31,485 bases of DNA from a virus: positions 1 to 31,485 of the IMG/VR virus record IMGVR_UViG_3300034196_000086; one strand, given 5' to 3'. Below, piece by piece: positions 6,277 through 12,701 of the stretch. The notes beneath the pieces are model-generated. The model was not told the DNA's origin and made no database searches. It saw nothing but the letters and a program-made list of their open reading frames with translations. A program made the translations under genes and the position numbers. How positions within the stretch are numbered: position 1 is the stretch's first letter; each line of letters starts with the position of its first letter.

Positions 6277-7041
6277 TCAGTTTCCCTCTTCGTTTCCCTC
6301 GTTACCGCTATCCATCGGGAGTTCTTCCTTGTACTTGGATTGAGGCATCGGATTCTCCCGATGTTTCTCCATTCCCCCGATACCAACAAGACCACGTGTT
6401 GACCGGATGAGGGGTCGCCCGGCCTGACCGGAAAGCTTGAAAGGTCGTGTGAACGGACTCGAACTTCCCTCATCTTCAGTAATCGCCCTCATCTCAGCGG
6501 TGACGTGTCCAACCTTCTCAGTATGCTGAACGAACAACTTCTCGGCACTATCGATGCGATGCGCGAGATCTGCGATCTGGAGGCTGATCTCGGCGAGACC
6601 ATTCAGAACCGTCTCTGTTTCGAAGTTCAGGCCAGGCTTAACGTCAACGGGGAGGAGGGTCGGCGTTGTCTCATCCCAGAGGGCGTTGACCTTCTCGATC
6701 TGGGAAAGAATGCGCTTGACATGCTCCCAGTTGCGAATGTTGTGGACATGAGTGGTTGTCCGCTCAAGCCACTCAGAGTAGGCCATAACCTCGATGCTTC
6801 GGCCAGAGTTGGCCCAACGGCGACGCGCCTGCTCAGCCTTGGTCTTAGACCGCATCTGGTCAAGCATGGCAAGGCCAAAGAAGTCAAGGTCCTCCACGAG
6901 AACCCAAGTATCACGAACCTTGCGGAATCGACGTCGGGCATCCATCCGGCCCAGAAGGTAGGCCGCAGTCACCGAAATGCTCACTCCGCTCGCGAAGGGA
7001 GCCCATGTCGCCCAGTTCTGCACATCAACCAACATAGTCAC
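6277..7041 (-). CDS. Membrane-anchored helical protein, about 254 aa
   Basis: The frame is open further upstream, but the GTG at 7041-7039 has an AAGGAG site seven bases before it and is the likely start; the ATG two codons later (7035) is second choice. Residues about 8-27 (WATWAPFASGVSISVTAAYLL) form one membrane segment followed by basic residues (RMDARRRFRKVR), so the bulk should be cytoplasmic. The rest is helical with heptad-like stretches (HVKRILSQIEKVNALWDE, ETVLNGLAEISLQIADLAHR, SAEKLFVQHTEKV). The C-terminal 70 residues are polar and probably disordered, ending in GNEGNEEGN. No family recognised. The ribosome binding site lies in the loop of a short inverted repeat. Confidence 0.7.
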   Translation of the reverse strand: MTMLVDVQNWATWAPFASGVSISVTAAYLLGRMDARRRFRKVRDTWVLVEDLDFFGLAMLDQMRSKTKAEQARRRWANSGRSIEVMAYSEWLERTTTHVHNIRNWEHVKRILSQIEKVNALWDETTPTLLPVDVKPGLNFETETVLNGLAEISLQIADLAHRIDSAEKLFVQHTEKVGHVTAEMRAITEDEGSSSPFTRPFKLSGQAGRPLIRSTRGLVGIGGMEKHRENPMPQSKYKEELPMDSGNEGNEEGN

Positions 7042-7060
7042 TTGTTGACTCCTTGTCAAG
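7041..7060 (-). promoter_or_regulatory. Inverted repeat around the ribosome binding site
   Basis: TTGAC (7045-7049) and GTCAA (7055-7059) flank TCCTT; on the minus strand the AAGGAG ribosome binding site therefore lies in the loop of a small hairpin just before the GTG at 7041. The segment also contains two versions of the ACTTGTCAAC motif (CACTTGTTGAC and CCTTGTCAAG). Confidence 0.4.
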
Positions 7061-7094
7061 TCTCGACGGGCCCAGCAACGCCACGGCGGGGTGG

Positions 7095-7250
7095 CTGAGG
7101 CAGGTAGGTAGGAGGAGGAGTCCCGGAGGGTGGTACGACCCCCCACAGACCTCTTTTCATGATCACGATTATTCGTAGACCAAATAAAGAGGTCTCTCCC
7201 CCCTATGAGGACCCTCCAGGGGTACTACTCCTACCTACCACCTACCTCAG
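7095..7250. repeat. Long imperfect inverted repeat, candidate origin or structured element
   Basis: The left arm (7095 to about 7156, starting CTGAGGCAGGTAGGTAGGAG) and the right arm (about 7186 to 7250, ending in CTACCTACCACCTACCTCAG) are imperfect reverse complements of each other, with the central 10-bp stem AGACCTCTTT / AAAGAGGTCT perfect (7147-7156 and 7186-7195). The central 29 bases are AT-rich compared with the arms. It fills most of the gap between the primase stop at 7247 and the next gene and overlaps the last codons of the primase. It could act as a replication origin, a terminator or an RNA structure. Confidence 0.7.
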
Positions 7251-10018
7251 GACTGCATCCCCATCTCGATCTCCAGGAGAGCCCCCGTGTTGATCTTACT
7301 GGAGCGCTCGATCTGGTAGATCTGGACGTTCTTCCGACTTCCGGTGGTGCCCTTGCCGAGATCGGCGACCTTCAGGTCGCCTGCGTAGCGGCCGATCCTG
7401 TTCTTCAGCCAGAGCCCCAGAGACTTGACGAACTTGCCTGCATCGTTCCAGGACCCGAACTTTTCGGCCAGATCGCCGGGAAGCATCATCGGATCGATCG
7501 GAGTGCCGATCGGCTTGCCGAAGGAGTTTCCCATGATCTGTGCATAGAGTTCCTTCGACGTGAATGCAGTCTCAGTTCCGAACGAATCTACGATGGCCTC
7601 CAGGAAGATGGCCCATTCCTCATCCTCTGCGCTGCGCTCCTTGCGCTGCTCAGCATTCGAGAAGGTTCCGGGGAAACCAGCGAACTCCAGGATTCCCCGG
7701 ATAGTCTTGACCCATACGGCGTAATCGTCGGAACGCTTGACCTCAGGCATCGGGCGGCCAGCAACTACCCATGCCCTTGCCACAGTCAGCAGGGCCGTGA
7801 TGTATTCGGCGCGATTCTCGCGGGTCCAGAGGATCGGGTGGCACTTGAAGCCAGTCCGGGATTCCGGGTTCGGAACGCGAGGGTCGATGGTGATCCTGAG
7901 AGTACGACGCGCCAGGTCGCCACCGATCTGCGCATTGTTCCCAGTCATGGCCCAGAGCCGATCATTCGGCACCTGCATGAACTGGTCGTTCCTTCCGAGC
8001 GTTCGGTCGGAAACCGTGTCGGTGGTGAGCAGACCTTCAAGAACGGAGGAGTGAATGACGCCACGGACGTTATCGAAGGCGATGATGGGCGCAGTCGTCC
8101 CGGAGAGCATGGTCATGACGACCTTCGACCATTCTTCGTCCTTCGTCGGCATCCCGGGACGCAATGCCACCCCGTGTGCTTCACGGAGCACGCCGAGGAG
8201 GTATCCCTTGCCAGAACCAGGCGAAGGTGCCTCAATGACAGCGAACTGATAGGGAGGCGGCACCATCGGCCTCAGCAGGGGCGTGAAGGCGCATCCAACC
8301 CAGTTAGCCAGGTCGTCCGGCGTAACGAAGGGGAATTCGCTGACGGGGAAGAGAATCAGGTCGCGCGCTGCCTCAACCTGCGCCCGCGTGGGATTTTCGG
8401 GCACAGCGATGGTGCCCATGCCACCTGTAGGCAGATACAGCATCCCGGTGGCTTCATCGTAGCCGGGCCTGTCGAAGATGCTGCCATCGCCCCGCATCAC
8501 CGGGGTATGCGTGATTCCCTGAAGTGTGCGAAGATTCGGCGTATCTCCGACTTCCGAGGAACCGATGCAACGCTGAGCCAGGTCAAGAGGGAGAAGGGTC
8601 CGGCGCCACTGCTTTCCGGTGGCCTTGCCTTCCTTGTCCTTCTTTACCTCAGCCTTACCCACATCGTAACGGGTTTCGATCATAGACACGAGACCATTGA
8701 GGGTAATCGGCCGGACCTGCGCCGGACCATCGTCAGCGCCGGACTCCTTCGGTTCTACGTAACCTTCCTCACCGATCAGGGGGGTATGCACCAGCATGCG
8801 GGAACCGCGCAGGAACAGGCCAGCCAACTGGCCCCTGCCGACTTCTTCGCGAAGCCAGGGCATCGCCGAAGCCTTGTCCCCGACATTGATGCGGAGTACG
8901 CCATCCTTGTTCTTGTCGCCAGTCCGGAAGCCATCGCTTGACTCTGCGGGAGCCTTCTCGATAATCTGGACTTCGGTGGGAGGCGCAGTAGGATCGTAGG
9001 GATCTTCCAGAAGGATTGTCGTCGTCGTTACTCCCCGGTCGGCCCAGCCGTTCTCTTCGTCCCTCTCGCCGAGGCGCTGTTCGTTCCGGGAGAGCCGTTC
9101 CTCGACATTGATCAGGTTCGCCTGCGCTACAGCCCAGGCCAGCGCAGCCTTGAACTCTGACTTCGGGAACCTGCCCCGATCGCGCACAGGATCGAACATC
9201 AGCAGAAAGAATTCGTACATCTCGTCAAGCACGGGCCGGATCTGGTAATATCCGAGCCGTGCCTCACGACATGCCTGAACCAGGTACTTGACGAGGGCTT
9301 CGTGGCGCGAGCCAGAATTCATGGCGCGCTTGAAGCCGGGGTCACGCTCGGAGCCTTCAAGGACAACCTTGGCGAAACCAGGCTTCGTAGCGCTTTCGTT
9401 GTGGTCAGCGATGAACTTCTTCACGACATCATCGGTTGCAGATCCTGCGCCGAGTTCATCGCGATTGACGTTCGGCAGAAGGCCAACCATGAAGTCAGAG
9501 AGCACCGGAATTTCACCGGTGACCATCCACTTGTAACGTCCGCCAGGCTTCGTATGTGCAGAAGGCTCCACGACGATGATCGCGTTCATTCCGCGAATCT
9601 CGCCCCACTTGGAACCAGAAAGCTTCCCCAGTCCATTTCCGAAGACTCGATCTTCGGGGCAGCGATAAACTCGGTGACCACGCAGCCCGACTTCGCGGGT
9701 GCTCTGCCAGGGGCCAGGGTTCTTCTCGAACTCCTCGGCGAGGGCGGCAGGGATCAAATCGTAATCATCGACATCAAAGACGATCAGACCAGAACGGCCG
9801 ACGTGGATACCCAGCAGGTACCTTCCGTCGGAGAACCATTCCTTGATCTGCTCAGGGTCAACACTGGTCTTGGCCTGCCACTTATCCTTCAGAAACTTGG
9901 CAGGACGCTTGGTATCAGGCTCCACCGGGAGGACATAGATGTCCTGCTTGATCAGGAGCAATGCCGCCCCGAGGACGTCATACTCAGCCGGGATCGAAGG
10001 AATCGAACGCGCGCTCAT
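7247..10018 (-). CDS. Prim-Pol primase/polymerase fused to ATPase helicase
   Basis: The N-terminal domain (about 10-200) is a bifunctional primase/polymerase: YVLPVEPDTKRPA, then the metal site IVFDVDDYD (D82, D84), GHRVYR (H115) and a third strand WGEIRG. The middle (about 310-450) is less conserved. The C-terminal ATPase has Walker A PSPGSGKG (598-605), a Walker B-like PIIAFDNV (644-651), sensor LWAMTGNN (689-695) and a basic finger DLARRTLR. This layout is that of phage replicative primase-helicases, which make primers and unwind the fork. A DPYD element (LLEDPYDPTAPP, about 336-347) is shared with two neighbouring proteins. The ATG at 10018 has only a weak GGGA site, but the following residues align with the family's usual N-terminus. 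It is the largest gene of the replication module. Confidence 0.93.
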   Translation of the reverse strand: MSARSIPSIPAEYDVLGAALLLIKQDIYVLPVEPDTKRPAKFLKDKWQAKTSVDPEQIKEWFSDGRYLLGIHVGRSGLIVFDVDDYDLIPAALAEEFEKNPGPWQSTREVGLRGHRVYRCPEDRVFGNGLGKLSGSKWGEIRGMNAIIVVEPSAHTKPGGRYKWMVTGEIPVLSDFMVGLLPNVNRDELGAGSATDDVVKKFIADHNESATKPGFAKVVLEGSERDPGFKRAMNSGSRHEALVKYLVQACREARLGYYQIRPVLDEMYEFFLLMFDPVRDRGRFPKSEFKAALAWAVAQANLINVEERLSRNEQRLGERDEENGWADRGVTTTTILLEDPYDPTAPPTEVQIIEKAPAESSDGFRTGDKNKDGVLRINVGDKASAMPWLREEVGRGQLAGLFLRGSRMLVHTPLIGEEGYVEPKESGADDGPAQVRPITLNGLVSMIETRYDVGKAEVKKDKEGKATGKQWRRTLLPLDLAQRCIGSSEVGDTPNLRTLQGITHTPVMRGDGSIFDRPGYDEATGMLYLPTGGMGTIAVPENPTRAQVEAARDLILFPVSEFPFVTPDDLANWVGCAFTPLLRPMVPPPYQFAVIEAPSPGSGKGYLLGVLREAHGVALRPGMPTKDEEWSKVVMTMLSGTTAPIIAFDNVRGVIHSSVLEGLLTTDTVSDRTLGRNDQFMQVPNDRLWAMTGNNAQIGGDLARRTLRITIDPRVPNPESRTGFKCHPILWTRENRAEYITALLTVARAWVVAGRPMPEVKRSDDYAVWVKTIRGILEFAGFPGTFSNAEQRKERSAEDEEWAIFLEAIVDSFGTETAFTSKELYAQIMGNSFGKPIGTPIDPMMLPGDLAEKFGSWNDAGKFVKSLGLWLKNRIGRYAGDLKVADLGKGTTGSRKNVQIYQIERSSKINTGALLEIEMGMQS

Positions 10019-10056
10019 GCACGGTTCCCGAATGATGCGCTATCGTGATGCACGGT
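10017..10056. repeat. Direct repeat ATGCACGGT before the primase gene
   Basis: ATGCACGGT occurs at 10017-10025 and again at 10048-10056, 31 bases apart, about three helical turns. The first copy overlaps the primase start codon. It could be a binding site, but with two copies chance is possible. Confidence 0.35.
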
Positions 10057-10085
10057 AAGACAACCTCTCTCATCAGCGGTTGCAA

Positions 10086-10118
10086 GAGCCCCCGGACCGA
10101 GGCGACGGCCGGGGGCTC
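10086..10118 (-). terminator. Hairpin terminator after the RHH/membrane peptide pair
   Basis: A perfect 10-bp stem GAGCCCCCGG / CCGGGGGCTC (10086-10095 and 10109-10118) with a 13-base loop lies about 30 bases beyond the stop of the 42-residue gene and before the primase gene. On the minus strand it is followed by TTGCAA. Confidence 0.7.
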
Positions 10119-10145
10119 ACCCGTTCCTCCGGAGGGACCTAGAGA

Positions 10146-10274
10146 TTACCTCCGGTGATGCCTGTCATCGTGGGAAGAATGGCGACTCCTGCCCTCCCCG
10201 ATCAATGGCTGAATAATCAAGTAGTAGATGCCGTGAGCGATGACAATCCCGAAAAGTGCATGAGCGACGGTCAT
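10146..10274 (-). CDS. Membrane peptide, 42 aa, with His/Arg-rich tail
   Basis: This short frame begins at ATG 10274-10272, whose ATGA overlaps the stop of the ribbon-helix-helix gene (10271-10274), and ends at TAA 10148-10146. Residues 3-24 (VAHALFGIVIAHGIYYLIIQ) are one membrane segment. The last 15 residues are unusual: SRHSSHDDRHHRR, rich in His and Arg. The translational coupling to a DNA-binding protein and the hairpin terminator directly after it support that it is a real gene. No family is known to me; a membrane toxin-like or signalling role cannot be told from the sequence. Confidence 0.6.
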   Translation of the reverse strand: MTVAHALFGIVIAHGIYYLIIQPLIGEGRSRHSSHDDRHHRR

Positions 10275-10444
10275 GCTGCCGCTTCCTTCTGTTCCGTGAT
10301 GTAGTTGTCCAATGCACGTCGAAGGATCTCCGCTCGGGAGACTCCGTCCGCCTTCGCCTGTTCGTCAATGAAGGCTCGCTGTTCCGGCGTACCCACGAAG
10401 GGCATCTGCGCCGTGTATCGAGCCTGGATGTACGTATGAGACAC
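10271..10444 (-). CDS. Ribbon-helix-helix DNA-binding regulator, 57 aa
   Basis: The frame starts at GTG 10444-10442 with AAGGA five bases upstream and encodes a 57-residue protein. Its core, MPFVGTPEQRAFIDEQAKA then DGVSRAEILRRALDNYI, is the typical order of a ribbon-helix-helix domain: a beta strand, helix A, a turn with Gly, and helix B starting SRAEILRRAL. Such proteins bind DNA as dimers, inserting the strand in the major groove, usually at repeats near their own promoter. Here the divergent promoter region with two ACTTGTC(A/G)AC repeats one helical turn apart lies just upstream. It overlaps the membrane peptide gene. It is the only recognisable transcription regulator in the window. Confidence 0.8.
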   Translation of the reverse strand: MSHTYIQARYTAQMPFVGTPEQRAFIDEQAKADGVSRAEILRRALDNYITEQKEAAA

Positions 10445-10495
10445 CTGGGTCCTTCCCGGTCCTGACCTGCTCGTTCCCCGCCCATGCGAGGCTAG

Positions 10496-10546
10496 TTGCC
10501 CAGTGTACTAGGCGTCAACTAGACTACTTGTCAACGACTTGTCGAC
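10496..10546. promoter_or_regulatory. Divergent promoter region with ACTTGTCAAC tandem repeat
   Basis: Leftward: TTGACA (minus strand, 10529-10534), an 18-base spacer and TAGTAC (10505-10510) towards the ribbon-helix-helix gene. Rightward: TTGCCC (10496-10501), an 18-base spacer and TAGACT (10520-10525) towards the gene at 10563. ACTTGTCAAC (10526-10535) and ACTTGTCGAC (10537-10546) are spaced 11 bases apart, covering the leftward -35 and the expected rightward transcription start, so one bound protein could control both. Confidence 0.5.
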
Positions 10547-10562
10547 TCAAGGAGAGTAGCAG

Positions 10563-11003
10563 ATGGTCAGGTGGGCGGATGTGGGCGTCGGAGATGTCGT
10601 GATCGGTGCCAAGGACAAGAAGGCCTGGGAGGTGACCAAGAAGGGCCCCGGTGAAGAGGTAACGATCCAGAATGGTGAGCGTTCCTATACCTTTGCTCCT
10701 TCCGGCGAGGTTGAGCGACTTGCCACCGCTTCTGAGATGGTAGCGGCTGCTCAGGCATCTGTCAAGATCGTTATGCCTGGAGCCGTCACGATTGCCGAAC
10801 AGGGGCCGGACAAGGTCTGGGTCTGCCCGAACACGTACCCTGACGCAGGATCGCTGCTTTCGCATCTTTTCGTCATGCATGGCAAGAAGTTGACAGAAAC
10901 TGACCTGATTGGTATGCTCGGTGAACATCGGGCCTGGCACGACAAGCACGACGTGCAGAAGCCCCACATCCACGACAAGGACTTCTGGAGGGACAGGGCG
11001 TGA
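10563..11003 (+). CDS. Hypothetical protein, 146 aa, first gene of rightward operon
   Basis: The ATG at 10563 has a strong AAGGAG site eight bases upstream. The N-terminal 60 residues are a small beta-rich domain (VGVGDVVIGAKDKKAWEV, GEEVTIQNGERSYTF). Around residues 85-110 there is a segment that recalls a C2H2 zinc finger but has only one Cys before the two histidines (VWVCPNTYPDAGSLLSHLF then VMHG), so it is a degenerate finger at best. The C-terminal 35 residues are His/Asp rich (HRAWHDKHDVQKPHIHDKDF). It opens a three-gene operon with overlapping starts and stops, the only rightward genes here. No family recognised. Confidence 0.8.
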   Translation: MVRWADVGVGDVVIGAKDKKAWEVTKKGPGEEVTIQNGERSYTFAPSGEVERLATASEMVAAAQASVKIVMPGAVTIAEQGPDKVWVCPNTYPDAGSLLSHLFVMHGKKLTETDLIGMLGEHRAWHDKHDVQKPHIHDKDFWRDRA

Positions 11004-11194
11004 AGCTTCCGCTCAGGAAGTGGCAGATCCACTTGCTTACCGTCGATCGCGAAGGTATCGTGCTCCAGCGGCAGCGGATGTGGAAGTATTGGACCCTTCG
11101 CTTCGCGCGCCAGGACATGCGCAACATTCATGAAAAGGTTCGCTGGGGTTATGACGGATACCGACCGATGGTGATGGTGGCGAAGATTCGATGA
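11000..11194 (+). CDS. Small basic protein, 64 aa
   Basis: It starts with GTG at 11000, overlapping the previous stop (GTGA 11000-11003), and ends in an ATGA overlap with the next gene (11191-11194). The protein is very basic and aromatic (KLPLRKWQIHLLTVDREG, MWKYWTLRFARQDMRN), with beta-strand patterns ending RPMVMVAKIR. That composition fits nucleic acid binding or a partner of an acidic protein. No family recognised. Confidence 0.75.
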   Translation: MKLPLRKWQIHLLTVDREGIVLQRQRMWKYWTLRFARQDMRNIHEKVRWGYDGYRPMVMVAKIR

Positions 11195-11889
11195 AGGTCG
11201 ACGAGATCGACGACGCTCTTGAGGAGTCCGAGTACATCCGGCTTGCCATGGAGCATGATCTCCCTCGCATCCCGCGCACGCCGACCGAAGTTGTCGATGA
11301 CATCTTCGCGGGTCGGCTGTCAATCAATGGCAAGGGAGACGCTTACTGTGCAACTTTCGAAGATCCTGCATCCTACCATGGTGAAGTAGAATTTGGTGAG
11401 TATGAAAGGATTCTGACTGAAGAACAGGCTGAGCGCCTGATTGAGGCTGCTGGTGAGGCATATCGCCGCCGCAATGAGCCCATCCAGGAGCAGGGGGGGG
11501 TCCGCGACGAAAACATTGGGCGCAGAAATCGGAACAACATCCAGGTTAACCCCAGGCGTTTTGGTGCTGTCCGCCCTCCGGATGCGAGGATCAATCCTTA
11601 CCTGGATGAGATCGCACGACTTCGCGGACGAATGAGCGCGAGGAATGGCCGCGTCCGTTCTGCGCGATTCGGCATGGAAGAAGTCAACGAAGCGATGCGG
11701 ATGCTTCCTGAGGCGAACCCTGTGTCGGCGGCGCGTTTTCTGCGGACCTGGGCGACCCAGGAAGCCCAGCGAGAATGGCTCAGTGGCCGGATCACTCAGC
11801 AGGACTACCAGGATGCCATTGAGCAGGTCATAGAGTCCCACAACGCGGTCATAGCCTCCCTGGCAGAGGAGAGGCGCAGCGGCGAATGA
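11191..11889 (+). CDS. Hypothetical protein, 232 aa, last gene of rightward operon
   Basis: It starts at ATG 11191 within the previous stop and ends 8 bases before a strong hairpin terminator. The N-terminal third is acidic and has a short beta segment (RLSINGKGDAYCATFEDP). The middle (about 90-150) is Arg/Asn-rich and probably disordered, including GRRNRNNIQVNPRRFGAVR. The C-terminal 80 residues are helical (MEEVNEAMRMLPEANPVSAA, AQREWLSGRITQQDYQDAIE). The GGVR region in the middle is coded by a run of eight G residues (about 11494-11501), a possible slippage spot. No membrane segment; no family recognised. Confidence 0.75.
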   Translation: MKVDEIDDALEESEYIRLAMEHDLPRIPRTPTEVVDDIFAGRLSINGKGDAYCATFEDPASYHGEVEFGEYERILTEEQAERLIEAAGEAYRRRNEPIQEQGGVRDENIGRRNRNNIQVNPRRFGAVRPPDARINPYLDEIARLRGRMSARNGRVRSARFGMEEVNEAMRMLPEANPVSAARFLRTWATQEAQREWLSGRITQQDYQDAIEQVIESHNAVIASLAEERRSGE

Positions 11890-11896
11890 TCATGAC

Positions 11897-11934
11897 CCAG
11901 AGGGGCACCCAGGGCTTCCCAGGCGCCCCTCTGG
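11897..11934. terminator. Bidirectional hairpin terminator between convergent genes
   Basis: A 10-bp perfect stem CCAGAGGGGC / GCCCCTCTGG (11897-11906 and 11925-11934) with an 18-base loop lies between the rightward operon ending at 11889 and the leftward lysis genes ending at 11937, so it can serve both directions. Confidence 0.75.
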
Positions 11935-11936
11935 TA

Positions 11937-12071
11937 TCAGGCCAGACCGAGCAGTCGTCGACATTCCTTGCAGGTGACGATGTTCCGGTGGAATGAGTAG
12001 ACCTCAGGCTTACTCACGCCACATTCCGTCACGCCACCAACTTCGGTGACGAAATGGATGTTCTGGTTCAC
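11937..12071 (-). CDS. 44-aa Cys-pair microprotein (zinc-ribbon-like)
   Basis: The GTG at 12071-12069 overlaps the stop of the secreted protein gene (GTGA), and the frame ends at TGA 11939-11937, just before the shared terminator. The protein has the pattern TECG ... NIVTCKECRRLLGLA: a first Cys followed by Gly, then 16 residues later a CxxC pair followed by RRLL. His6 and His28 are also available, so a single zinc site is likely. The TxCG...VTCxxCRRLL pattern recurs in short actinophage proteins in my memory, but no function is established. Coupled translation and the terminator behind it support that it is real. Confidence 0.65.
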   Translation of the reverse strand: MNQNIHFVTEVGGVTECGVSKPEVYSFHRNIVTCKECRRLLGLA

Positions 12072-12697
12072 GGAACCGAGATCACCGTGACGGAGAGAGT
12101 GAAGGAATTACTCCCCAGTCCTGTCGCTGCGACCGTAAACTTGCGGTCAGTCGAACCTGCCGCCGCAGCAACCGGCGTGATCGTTACGGTCGAACCGACC
12201 GGGCGAGCCTCGGCGTTATTTCCGGCGTATTCGATGACTCCGGTGGCGAATGCAGGAAGACCACTGACTGTCAGCGTCCCTGAAGTATTCGCCGAAGTCA
12301 GGGCAAGAGTGCCCTTCTTGACGACAACGCCTTCTCCTGCGTCACCCTTCGGTCCCTGCGGACCAACTGCTCCGGTGATTTCAGCGATCGGCCCGAAAGC
12401 CTCCACCAATGTGGTCGGCGTCCAATAACGGTTGCCCTCGCTGTACTCCGGGCACTTTCCGGTATTCTTGTCATACCAGAGGTTCGCATAGGCTCCTGTG
12501 CCGACCTTGACGCAGAGCCCGCGCTTCGTCGTTGAAAGCACGACCGGAGGATAAACCTTCGGGGTCGGGGATGTGGAAGGGGTGACCGTAGCTGCCGCCG
12601 GGGCAGAAACGGCAACCGTTGCAGAAGCGGGAGTAACGAGGAGAGCGCCACCGATCAGCGCTGCTGCGGCACCAGCCGCGAGAACGAACTTCTTCAT
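12068..12697 (-). CDS. Secreted protein with short collagen-like stretch, 209 aa
   Basis: The N-terminus (MKKFVLAAGAAAALIGGALL ... ASA) is a classical Sec signal peptide with cleavage around residue 26. A Thr/Pro/Ser-rich linker (about 35-48) follows, then a domain with two cysteines (RGLCVKVG, TGKCPEY), then a very short collagen-like segment, GAVGPQGPKGDAGEG (four Gly-X-Y triplets, about 109-122). The C-terminal 80 residues are beta-rich (KGTLALTSANTSGTLTVSGL), resembling a jelly-roll or Ig-like fold. The gene follows the holin gene and precedes the microprotein, with an AAGG site seven bases before ATG 12697. It should be exported, so it is probably not a normal virion part; a cell-surface or extracellular role is inferred. 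Confidence 0.75.
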   Translation of the reverse strand: MKKFVLAAGAAAALIGGALLVTPASATVAVSAPAAATVTPSTSPTPKVYPPVVLSTTKRGLCVKVGTGAYANLWYDKNTGKCPEYSEGNRYWTPTTLVEAFGPIAEITGAVGPQGPKGDAGEGVVVKKGTLALTSANTSGTLTVSGLPAFATGVIEYAGNNAEARPVGSTVTITPVAAAAGSTDRKFTVAATGLGSNSFTLSVTVISVP

Positions 12698-12701
12698 GGG
12701 A

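Noticed and set aside
5515-6402. Rightward frame opposite the helicase gene
   Set aside because: It is the shadow of the helicase and crosses the border into the next gene without a start signal.
7205-8941. Long rightward open frame (578 codons) opposite the primase
   Set aside because: It is the antisense of the primase coding region, has no ribosome binding site at its start, and its protein has no recognisable domain; open antisense frames are expected in GC-rich genes.
10165-10485. 106-codon minus-strand frame across the RHH gene
   Set aside because: It has an Arg/Ser-rich product typical of an out-of-frame read and would exclude the ribbon-helix-helix and membrane peptide frames, which have coupled starts, a ribosome binding site and a clear domain.
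10780-10900. C2H2 zinc finger in the first rightward gene
   Set aside because: The VWVCPNTYPDAGSLLSHLF segment has only one Cys before the two histidines, so a complete finger is not present.
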